A stretch of DNA of 64,000 bases, taken from assembly GCA_905220665.1 (NCBI GenBank), contig CAJNAR010000145.1, positions 558,001 through 622,000 on the forward strand, written 5' to 3'. This stretch comes from Albugo candida. Its lineage: Eukaryota; Oomycota; Peronosporomycetes; Albuginales; Albuginaceae. The position numbers and the translations under genes were made by a program. The notes under the pieces are model-generated. The model had not been told where the DNA came from, did no database searches, and was given only the letters and a program-made list of their open reading frames with translations. Of the stretch, positions 21,043-31,200 are shown one piece after another. Positions within the stretch are counted from its first letter, which is position 1; every line of letters begins with the position of its first letter.

Positions 21043-21055
21043 GGTTATGAGCCCA
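21043..21055 (+). promoter_or_regulatory. Primer-binding site of copia-2, half-tRNA initiator Met
   Basis: GGTTATGAGCCCA lies immediately after the LTR end. It is complementary to the anticodon-loop region of initiator tRNA-Met at 12 of 13 positions (tRNA complement GGTTATGGGCCCA). This is the internal tRNA site known for Drosophila copia, rather than a tRNA 3' end. Confidence 0.75.
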
Positions 21056-21108
21056 AGCTCACTCGCAAATTGAGATTCAGCGTCAGTCATAAATACACTC
21101 TTGAAATA

Positions 21109-21618
21109 ATGAATGATCCAACAGCGATACTCAATGAAGATAATTATTTCGTTTGGGAATTCAATACTCGTCTCAAGCTGATGAAGAAAGTTCTGTTGGA
21201 CCGCATTGATGCAACTTAAGTACCAATTGCTGAGAATCAAGTCCATGAGTCATGGAGAGTGCATGACTTTTAGGCATTCGCCATAATAACGATGTCAATC
21301 GGGATAAGTTTTCAATCATTGATCAGAAATGCTCGTACAGCCTCAGAAGTGTGGGAAATACTGCAAAGCTTTCATCTGAGAAGGAATATCCATAATCCTG
21401 TGCAAAAGAAAATGGGATTACACCAGTTTAAGCTTGTGAAAAATGGAGATATAATGCACCATTTTCAAAACTTTGATGATTTATGCCTATCAATGGAGGC
21501 ATTGGGTGATGGTATAAGTGAGGACGAAAAATTGGTAATATTGCTGGGAAGTCTATCGGATGAATATGATCAGATAAGTAAGATTATTGAAAACATTCAA
21601 GGAATCAATATTTTATAG
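21109..21618 (+). pseudogene. copia-2 gag
   Basis: An ATG at 21109 opens the polyprotein frame. The first residues contain LNEDNYFVWEFNTRLKLMKK, matching the start of copia gag ('L.g.NY..W......L'). Next come SEVWEILQSFH and KMGLHQFKLVKNGDIMHHFQ, the UBN2/retrotran_gag region, and ISEDEKLVILLGSLSDEYD. Three in-frame stops (near 21217, 21271 and 21616) interrupt an otherwise continuous frame that runs on into the zinc knuckle, so loss is by point mutation only. Confidence 0.8.
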
Positions 21619-21627
21619 GCTAAAGAA

Positions 21628-22608
21628 ATGCTACGCAGAGAGTTTGAAGGACTACAAAGAAAGCAAGCTAATGAAGTGGCGTTGCGTGCTACGAAGTACA
21701 AGAACAAAGGTTCCCATAGAGAGTGGAATGTGATTAAGAAATTCCACAGAAAGGTCGATATCAAATACTTTCAGTGTAACAAAGTTGGACATTTCAAAAA
21801 GGATTGCTGGAAATTAAGCAATCAAAGTAAAGAAAAGAGGGAATACGCTATTTCTTCCTATGATAATAGCAATTGTGAATGGATACTGGAAAGTGGTGCG
21901 TCTAGCCACATGTCCTTCAATGAAAATGATTTTAGCCAGCTTCGGCCGATGAAGAAACATATTAGCATTTCAATTGCAAATGGAGGGAAGCTAAAAGCAA
22001 TGGGTATTGGAAGTATACATTTGGCACTTCCAAATGGAGAAAAGATTCGAGTGGAAGATGTTTTGTATGTTCCAAAGCTTGACAAACGACTCTTGTCAGT
22101 ATCTGCAATGAACAGAAAAGGTATACAAATAACTTTTGGAAAGTCAAATTGTGAAGTCAGCAGTGAATCGACAAAGATTATCATTATTGAGCGCAGCGGG
22201 AAATTATTCGTATTATATGGAAGTATATCTGAAAGTGCTCTGTTTTGCAAAGAGCAGCAACACACTCCAGAAGCGAACGAAAAAATATGGCACTCAAGAT
22301 TAGGACACATTTCGAAACAGAGGATGGAAAAAGCTAAAAAGTGCGTGACAGGATACAGAATCAAGGCTCAACGAAGGTCTTTGGAAGACGAAAACGTTTT
22401 ATGTGGAGGATGCTTGGATGGAAAAGCTTTTATCAAACCATTTTCTATCACGACATATGGTAAAATCAAGACAAAGACACCTCTGGAATTAGTTCATAGT
22501 GATGTCATGGGTCCAATGAGGACAAAGTCACAAGGTGGTTCAAGGTATATGGTATCATTCATCGACGATTATTCCAGATATGTCAAAGTTTATTTCTTGA
22601 AATCCTAA
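21628..22608 (+). pseudogene. copia-2 zinc knuckle, protease and integrase N-terminal half
   Basis: A 326-residue frame, continuous with gag. Domains in order: IKYFQCNKVGHFKKDCWK near residue 50 is a CCHC knuckle with the first Cys replaced (Y-F-Q-C). WILESGASSHMS near residue 91 is the protease site, with DSG changed to ESG. RVEDVLYVPKLDKRLLSVSA follows. IWHSRLGHISKQRM and CGGCLDGK form the integrase HHCC finger. LELVHSDVMGPMRTKSQGGS carries the first catalytic Asp, and FIDDYSRYVKVYFLKS follows. The frame ends at TAA 22606. Mutations at both the knuckle and the protease aspartate would abolish processing even without the stops. Confidence 0.85.
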
Positions 22609-22617
22609 ACCGAAGTA

Positions 22618-23280
22618 GTGGAATTTTCCAAAAATTACAAAGCGTTTATGGAAAATCAGACCAGTAAAAGATTTAAAAGCATCAGAACCGATAATGGCAC
22701 AAAATATATCAACAAATCATTTGGCGCAATATGTCGTAAAAATGGTATACGACATCAAACGACCGTATCTTTCTCTACAGCTACCTATATTACAAATCGT
22801 CGACCGTGCACAGCAAATGGAATCAAAACACCTCATGAAGTCATGTTTGGAGTCAAACCGGATATCTCACATTTTATTGTGTTTGGCTCACCTGGATTTG
22901 CGCATGTCGACAAATCGAAAAGATCCAAATTCGAAAACAAGGTCGTTCCTTGTATTTTTCTGGGATATTCCGAAGATGCAAGAGGATATCGCATCTGGAA
23001 TCAAACACGAAAACGAATTGAGTTAACACGTTCGGCGACTTTTGATGAAAGGCCCCGCTCAAATGTTGTTGACATATTACACATCGATTGTAATACAACC
23101 AACCATTTTTTCGGAGATTCGGACAATGATGAGACCACACTCGATGCACGAAATGTTTTAATGATGTCTCAATGGAAAACATTGAAGAGGATAACGCTCA
23201 AGGATGCCATGATACCGAAATGGAAGAAAACGAGGCTGAAAGAAGCATTGTACCTAGGGGAGATTAGATGGTGCAAATGA
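22618..23280 (+). pseudogene. copia-2 integrase second half, internally deleted
   Basis: Same frame as the previous piece. KSIRTDNGTKY carries the second catalytic Asp. Then GIRHQTTVSFSTATYITNRR jumps straight from the 'GI.H..t.p.sPqQNG.aER.n' block to the 'a..tA.YiiNR.P' block. About 40 residues, including the QNGxxER glutamate that is the third catalytic residue, are missing. GYSEDARGYRIWN is the usual end of the core. Downstream (DILHIDCNTTNHFF...) is the variable linker to RT. Stop at 23278. Confidence 0.85.
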
Positions 23281-23305
23281 GTCACCAGTTTTCAGGTCTA
23301 ATGCT

Positions 23306-23800
23306 ATGCTACAATTCAGTGAAAACGGTCAAGAAATCGTTCCTTATGAGCAATCTTCGGCACTAGCACCAACAAGGGATCGTCCGTGTAATAGATACAG
23401 GATTGATTATGAGCAGGCAAACGCAGCATTAGAGGCACCTGCGACATATGACGAAGCAGTTCATTCTCCAGAAGGTGGATTCTGGAAGCAAGCAATTGAA
23501 AATGAACTGTCAGCATTAAAGAACAAAAAAGTTTGGACATGTGCTGATCGAATTTCGATGAAGAAGGTTATCGGTACAAAATGGGTATTTACTATTTAAA
23601 GAAACGAAAATGGTGAAATTGACAGATACAAAGCTCGAGTGGTTGCACTTGAATATAGATAGACGCATGGGGTGGACTACATGGAAACTTACTCGCCTGT
23701 GGCCAACATGAATTCAATTCGAGTATTTCTAGCTTATTGCTTTCACATTGGAGCTTATATTCATCAATTTGATGTGAACACGGCATTCTTAAATTGGTGG
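23306..23800 (+). pseudogene. copia-2 reverse transcriptase N-terminal part
   Basis: Frame 23306-23599 gives APATYDEAVHSPEGGFWKQA and KKVWTCADR, then KKVIGTKWVFTI, the standard start of copia RT ('P.t..eA....e...W..Am..E...l..n.tW.l......i..kWvf'). After stops at about 23599 and 23659, YKARVVAL, THGVDYMETYSPVANM and IHQFDVNTAFLN follow; the last contains the first RT catalytic Asp (QFDV). A frameshift at about 23795 leads into the next frame. Confidence 0.85.
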
Positions 23801-23804
23801 AAAC

Positions 23805-24371
23805 TTGAAAGAAGAAGTGTATGTTTTTCCCCCTAAAGGATTCAAAATTGGTTCAAACAAAGTTCTAATATTAAATCGGAGTCTTTATGGATTGCAACAA
23901 GCTGCATCGACTTGGTACAAGACTATCTTAGAATTTATCATTGGAATGAACTTCAATCAGTGTAAAACAGATCCTTGCATCTTTGTCAGACGACAGGGTA
24001 AGTCATTCTCACTGGTTACATTGTACGTTGATGATCTACTCATTGGATCACAATGCGAGGATAAAATTGGAGAATTTGTCGAGAAGTTATCAAAACATTT
24101 TAAGCTCAAGACACTTGGCAATGTTCGATTCGTAGTCGGTATTGAAGTAAACTATGATCGATTGGAGAAAGTTATGTGTATCAGCCAGCAAGGAAGCATA
24201 TCTAGGATAGTTGAAAAGTACAATCAAGTCAATTCCATATTTGTTAATAATCCTTGTGTTGTAGGACAGTTCCTTTCAAACATCGAAGAAAAGGATTCAA
24301 GAATGGTTAATAGACCTTATAGGTCTTTGGTGGGATCGCTTTTGTGTATCGCAAAAAGGAACAAGGCCTGA
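23805..24371 (+). pseudogene. copia-2 reverse transcriptase palm/thumb
   Basis: The 188-residue frame reads EEVYVFPPKGF, then LNRSLYGLQQAASTWYKTIL and FNQCKTDPCIFVR. LVTLYVDDLLIGS carries the intact catalytic YVDD. FKLKTLGNVRFVVGIEV, NRPYRSLVGSLLCIAKR and a stop at 24369 follow. The text continues after a frameshift as RPDIAFAVSQLSRHLENPSV (about 24365-24425). Of all retroelement genes in the window this domain is the best preserved. Confidence 0.9.
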
Positions 24372-24984
24372 CATCGCATTTGCAGTAAGCCAACTTAGTC
24401 GCCATCTCGAAAACCCTAGCGTAGAACACTGGAACGCAGCAATTAGAGTCCTTCGGTACTTGAAGTCGACAATCTCTACAGGAATATGTTTTGGACAAAC
24501 GAAAGTCAGATCCAACTAACTTCATTTTGCGATGCGGATTGGGCCAGTAACAAGGATAACCGGAAATTAACATCTGGGTTTATGGTTATGTTGAATTTAT
24601 CCCCAGTCGTTTATAAATAGAAATTACAGCAAAGTGTAGCTTTGAGTACAGCTGAGGCAGGATACATTGCTTTATCATTATGTATACAGGACTCATTATG
24701 GACAAGGAATTTGCTATCCGAAATTGGTGTACGGGATATAGCCAGCACTATCGTATATGAAGACAATCAGAGTGCAATAGCAATTGCAATGAATAACGGA
24801 TATCAGAGTCGTGCGAAGCATATTGACATAAGATATCACTTCATTCGAGAACAAGTTCAACGAGGCAACATAGAAATCAAGTATATCAAATGAAAGGATC
24901 AACTGGCCGATTTTTTTAACGAAAGCCATTTCGACGAAACAACTCCAGAAATTCGTACCAAATCTAAATGTCAGAATTGTACGT
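24360..24984 (+). pseudogene. copia-2 RNase H
   Basis: After RPDIAFAV and VLRYLKSTISTGI, the RNase H region shows SFCDADWASNKDNRK-type text (about 24525-24560) with frameshifts. Then frame 24642-24893 reads STAEAGYIALS (canonical STAEAEY.AL), IVYEDNQSAIAIAMN (catalytic Asp in EDNQ) and RAKHIDIRYHFIREQV with the conserved KHID.r.HF. A premature TGA at 24891 is followed by DQLADFFNESHFDE, the normal C-terminal 'kdQlADifTK' block. Confidence 0.85.
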
Positions 24985-24994
24985 CGAGGGGGAG
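24985..24994 (+). promoter_or_regulatory. Polypurine tract of copia-2
   Basis: CGAGGGGGAG lies directly before the 3' LTR start TGTCGC. This position and composition are those of the plus-strand primer of LTR elements. Confidence 0.75.
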
Positions 24995-25219
24995 TGTCGC
25001 AATGGAATCAGCCAATCATCATATTGGAAAAGGATTCCGCCAATCGGATGCTGATATGCGAAGTCGAGAAATAATGTAAAGACAGTGCATCATATTCCAC
25101 CAATCAAGATTCATACAACGCAGCTATAAGACAATGCGTAAAGTCTAGGGCTTAGAACAGTAACAACAACTAAGGACCCTAATATATTCACTTCCATTTT
25201 ACCAACTGAAACAAGAACA
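24995..25219 (+). repeat. copia-2 3' LTR
   Basis: A 225-bp direct copy of 20816-21042. The CCAAT boxes are retained. The TATA-like element reads CTATAAGACAA. It ends CAAGAACA against the resumed satellite sequence. Confidence 0.9.
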
Positions 25220-28200
25220 TATGCTAGTTTTAGTCCCGCCCCTTGACATTGCTGGCAATTGTACTCCTTCAACACATTCTTGCCCTAGTTGTCGTTGGTT
25301 CATCTGAGAAAGGGCGATAAAATGATCTTGTTCCGAAACGTTTTAGCTTCAGATGCAGCTTTTTTCGGTATATTTGTCACATGCGGATTGAATATAAACA
25401 TTTCTGGTACATGGTTTAGAAAACAATCAAAAAGCTCACATGTTCAAGTTCCGATATACCAAGGTAATTTTGAATAAGCGTGCAATTGTATCTCATCAAA
25501 CCATCATTGTGCTGGTTTCATTCGATACTTTCGGAAAAGCCGATGAAATGATCTTGTTCTGAAAATCTTCCTTCGCAAGTAGCTTTATTCGTGTGATCTT
25601 TGTGGCCGAACAACAGATTCAAAACATTATTGGCATACTTTTAGGGAAATATCACACAGCTAATTTATATTACTTTTTTATCTATCACTTAGACATTGCT
25701 GGCAATTGTATTCCTCCAAACCATTCTTGCCTTAGTTGTCGTTGGTTCATCCGAGGAAGGGCGATAAAACGATCTTGTTACGAAACGTTTAGCTTCACAT
25801 GTAGCTTTTTTTTATATTTTGTGACGTCCGGATTGAATATAAATGTTTCTGGTACATGGTTTAGAAAACAATCAAAAAGCTCACATGTTCAAGTCTCGAA
25901 ATACCAAGGTAATTTTGAATAAGCGTGCAATTGTATCTCATCAAACCATCATTATGCTGGATTTATTCGGTCCTTCTCAGGAAAGACGATAAAATGATCT
26001 TGTTCTGAAAATCTTCCTTCGCATGTAGCTTTATTCGTGTGATCTTTCTCACCGTAGAATAGTTTCAAAACATTGTTGGCATGTTTTTAGGGAAATATCA
26101 CACAGCTCATTTATATTAGTTTTTTATCTATCACTTGGACATTGCTGGCAATGTTATTCCTTCAACCAATACTTGCCTTAGTTGTCGTTGGTTCATCCGA
26201 GGAAGGGCGATAAAACGATCTTGTTACGAAACGTTTTAGCTTCACATGTAGCTTTTTTTTATGTATTTGTCATGTTCGGATTGAATATTAATATTTTTGA
26301 TACATGATCTAGAAAACAATCAAAAAGCTCACATGTTCAAATTCCGATATACCAAGGTAATTTTGAATAAGCGTGCAATTGTATCTCATCAAACCATCAT
26401 TGGGCTGGTTTTATTCGGTACTTTCGGAAAAGACGATCAAATGATCTTGTACTGAAAATCTTCCTTCGCAAGTAGCTTTATTCGTGTGATCTTTCTCACC
26501 GAAGAATAGATTCAAAACATTGTTGGCATGTTTTTAGGGAAATATCACACAGCTCATTTATATTAGTTTTTTATCTATCACTTGGACATTGCTGGCAATG
26601 TTATTCCTTCAACCAATACTTGCCTTAGTTGTCGTTGGTTCATCCGAGGAAGGGCGATAAAACGATCTTGTTACGAAACGTTTTAGCTTCACATGTAGCT
26701 TTTTTTTATGTATTTGTCATGTTCGGATTGAATATTAATATTTTTGATACATGATCTAGAAAACAATCAAAAAGCTCACATGTTCAAATTCCGATATACC
26801 AAGGTAATTTTGAATAAGCGTGCAATTGTATCTCATCAAACCATCATTGGGCTGGTTTTATTCGGTACTTTCGGAAAAGACGATGAAATGATCTTGTTCT
26901 GAAAATCTTCCTTTGCTAGTAACTTTATTCGTGTGATGTTTGTGGCCGAAAAATAGATTCAAAACATTATTGGCATACTTTTTGGGAGATATCACACATC
27001 TCATTTATATTACTTTTTTATCTATCACTTAGACATTGCTAGCAATTGTATTCCTTCAACCCGTTCTTGCCTTAGTTGTCGTTGGTTCATCCGAGGAAGG
27101 GCGATAAAACGATCTTGTTACGAAACGTTTTAGCTTCACATGTAGCTTTTTTTTATGTATTTGTCATGTTCGGATTGAATATTAATATTTTTGATACATG
27201 ATCTAGAAAACAATCAAAAAGCTCACATGTTCAAATTCCGATATACCAAGGTAATTTTGAATAAGCGTGCAATTGTATCTCATCAAACCATCATTGGGCT
27301 GGTTTTATTCGGTACTTTCGGAAAAGACGATGAAATGATCTTGTTCTGAAAATCTTCCTTTGCTAGTAACTTTATTCGTGTGATGTTTGTGGCCGAAAAA
27401 TAGATTCAAAACATTATTGGCATACTTTTTGGGAGATATCACACATCTCATTTATATTACTTTTTTATCTATCACTTAGACATTGCTAGCAATTGTATTC
27501 CTTCAACCCGTTCTTGCCTTAGTTGTCGTTGGTTCATCCGAGGAAGGGCGATAAAACGATCTTGTTACGAAACGTTTAAGCTTCACATGTAGCTTTTTTT
27601 ATATATTTGTGACGTCCGGATTGAATATAAACATTTCTGGTACATGGTTTAGAAAACAATCAAAAAGCTCACATGTTCAAGTCTCGAAATACCTAGGTAA
27701 TTTTGAATAAGCGTGCAATTGTATCTCATCAAACCAGCATTATGCTGGATTCATTCGGTCCTTCTCAGAAAAGACGATGAAATGAACTTGTTCTGAAAAT
27801 CTTTCCACGCAAGTAGCTTTATTCGTCTGATCTTTGTGGCCGAAGAATAGATTCAAAACATTGCTGGCATATTTTTAGAGAAATATCACACAGCTCATTT
27901 ATATTACTTTTTTATCTATCACTTAGACATTGCTAGCAATTGTATTCCTTCAACCAATACTTGCCTTGGTTGTCGTTGGTTCATCCGAGGAAGGGCGAAA
28001 AATGATCTTGTTCCGGAAAATTTTAGCTTTAAACGTAGCTGTGTTCGATATATTTGTCACGTTCGGTTCGGATATAAACATCTCTGGTACATTTTTTAGA
28101 AAATAATTACAAAGCTCACATTTTGAAGTTCCGATATACAAAGATAACTTTGAAAAAGCGTGCAATTGTATCTCATCAAACTATCGTTGTGTTGGTTGAA

Positions 28201-31200
28201 ATCGGTGCTTCTCACAAAAGACGATCAAATGATCTTGTTCTGAAAATCTTCCTTCGCAAGTAGCTTTATTCGTGTGATCTTTGTGGCCGAACAATAGATT
28301 CAAAACATTGTTGGCATGTTTTTAGGGAAATATCACACAGCTCATTTCTATTAGTTTTTTATCTGTCACTTGGACATTGCTGGCAATTGTATTCCTTCAA
28401 CCAATACTTGCCTTGGTTGTCGTTGGTTCATCCGAGGAAGGGCGAAAAATGATCTTGATCCGGAAAGTTTTAGCTTTAAACGTAGCTGTGTTCGATATAT
28501 TTGTCACGTTCGGTTCGGATATAAACATCTCTGGTACATTTTTTAGAAAATAATTACAAAGCTCACATTTTGAAGTTCCGATATACAAAGATAACTTTGA
28601 AAAAGCGTGCAATTGTATCTCATCAAACTATCGTTGTGTTGGTTGAAATCGGTGCTTCTCACAAAAGACGATCAAATGATCTTGTTCTGAAAATCTTCCT
28701 TCGCAAGTAGCTTTATTCGTGTGATCTTTCTCCCCGAAGAATAGATTCAGAACATTGTTGGCATATTTTTAGGGAAATACCACACAGCTCATTTATATTA
28801 CTTTTTTATCTATCACTTAGACATTGCTGGCAATTGTAATCGTTTAACTCATTCTTCCCTTAGTTGTCGTTGGTTCATCCGAGGAAGGGCGAAAAATGAT
28901 CTTGTTCCGGAAAGTTTTAGCTTTAAACGTAGCTGTGTTCGATATATTTGTCACGTTCGGTTCGGATATAAACATCTCTGGTACATTTTTTAGAGAATAA
29001 TTACAAAGCTCACATTTTGAAGTTCCGATATACAAAGAAAACTTTGAAAAAGCGTGCAATTGTATCTCATCAAACCATCATTATGCTGGATTTATTCGGT
29101 CCTTCTCAGAAAAGACGATGAAATGAACTTGTTCTGAAAATCTTTCCTCGCAAGTAGCTTTACTCGTGTGATCTTTCTCACCGAAGAATAGATTCAAAAC
29201 ATTGTTGGCATACTTTCAGGGAAATATCACACAGCTCATTTATATTAGTTTTTTATCTATCACTTAGACATTGCTGGCAATTGTATTCCTTCAACCAATA
29301 CTTGCCTTGGTTGTCGTTGGTTCATCCGAGGAAGGGGGATAAAACCATCTTGTTACGAAACGTTTTAGTTTCACATGTAGCTTTTTTTTATATATTTGTC
29401 ACGTTCGGATTGAATATAAACATTTCTGGTACATGGTTTAGAAAACAATCAAAAAGCTCACATGTTCAAGTTCCGATATACCAAGGTAATTTTGAATAAG
29501 CGTGCAATTGTATCTCATCAAACCATCATTATGCTGGATTTATTCGGTCCTTCTCAGGAAAGACGATGAAATGATCTTGTTCTGAAAATCTTCCTTCGCA
29601 AGTAGCTTTATTCGTGTGATCTTTCTCACCGAAGAATAGATTCAAAACATTGTTGGCATGTTTTTAGGGAAATATCACACAGCTCATTTCTATTAGTTTT
29701 TTATCTATCACTTAGACATCGCTGGCATTTATATTCCTTCAACCCATACTTGCCCTTAGTTGTCGTTGGTTCATCCGAGAAAGGGCGATAAAACCATCTT
29801 GTAACGAAACGTTTTAGCTTCACATGTAGCTTTTTTTTATATATTTGTGACGTCCGGATCGAATATAAACATTTCTGGTACATGGTTTAGAAAACATTAA
29901 AAAAGCTCACATGTTCAAATTCCGATATACCAAGGTAATTTTGAATAAGCGTGCTGGATTTTTTCGGTCCTTCTCAGAAAAGACGATGAAATGATCTTGT
30001 TCTGAAAATCTTTCCTCGCAAGTAGCTTTATTCGTGTGATCTTTCTCCCCGAAGAATAGATTCAGAACATTGTTGGCATATTTTTAGGGAAATATCACAC
30101 AGCTCATTTATAATACTTTTTTATCTATCACTTAGACATTCCTAGCAATTGTATTCCTTCAACCCGTTCTTGCCTTAGTTGTCAATGGTTCATCCGAGGA
30201 AGGGCGATAAAACGATCCTGTTCCGAAACGTTTCAGCTTCACATGTAGCTTTTTTTATATATTTGTCACGTTCGGATTGAATATAAACATTTCTGGTACA
30301 TGGTTTAGAAAACAATCAAAAAGCTCACATGTTCAAGTTCCGATATACCAAGGTAATTTTGAATAAGCGTGCAATTGTATCTCATCAAACCATCATTGGG
30401 CTGGTTTTATTCGGTACTTTCAGAAAAGACGATGAAATGATCTTGTTCTGAAAATCTTCCTTCGCAAGTAGCTTTATTCGTGTGATCTTTCTCACCGAAG
30501 AATAGATTCAAAACACTGTTGGCATGTTTTTAGGGAAATATCTCACAGCTCATTTCTATTAGTTTTTTATCTATCACTTAGACATCGCTGGCATTTATAT
30601 TCCTTCAACCCATACTTGCCCTTAGTTGTCGTTGGTTCATCCGAGAAAGGGCGATAAAACCATCTTGTAACGAAACGTTTTAGCTTCACATGTAGCTTTT
30701 TTTTATATATTTGTGACGTCCGGATCGAATATAAACATTTCTGGTACATGGTTTAGAAAACATTAAAAAAGCTCACATGTTCAAGTCTCGAAATATCAAG
30801 GTAATTTTGAATAAGCGTGCTGGATTTATTCGGTCCTTCTCAGAAAAGACGATGAAATGATCTTGTTCTGAAAATCTTTCCTCGCAAGTAGCTTTATTCG
30901 TGTGATCTTTCTCACCGAAGAATAGATTCAAAACATTGTTGGCACACTTTCAGGGAAATATCACACAGCTCATTTATAATACTTTTTTATCTATCACTTA
31001 GACATTCCTAGCAATTGTATTCCTTCAACCCGTTCTTGCCTTAGTTGTCGTTGGTTCATCCGAGAAAGGGCGATAAAACGATCCTGTTCCGAAACGTTTC
31101 AGCTTCACATGTAGCTTTTTTTATATATTTGTCACGTTCGGATTGAATATAAACATTTCTGGTACATGGTTTAGAAAACAATCAAAAAGCTCACATGTTC

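Larger units (their letters stand above)
20816..25219 (+). mobile_element. Ty1/copia LTR retrotransposon inserted in the satellite (copia-2)
   Basis: LTRs at 20816-21042 and 24995-25219 are about 93% identical by eye (13 substitutions and 2 single-base indels counted). They begin TGTCGCAATGG and end AACA. A PBS directly follows the 5' LTR and a G-rich PPT directly precedes the 3' LTR. Plus-strand gag, protease, integrase, RT and RNase H appear in copia order over 4.4 kb. The left flank ends in TATAT and the right flank starts TATGC; both lie at the same point of the satellite monomer, so the insertion site is clear and one target copy has mutated. Stops, frameshifts and an integrase deletion inactivate it. 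Confidence 0.93.

Noticed and set aside
28397..29059. 71-residue frame starting MHAFSKLSLYIGTSKCELCNYF, repeated three times at 447-bp spacing
   Set aside because: Same explanation: a satellite variant that happens to be open in three adjacent monomers.
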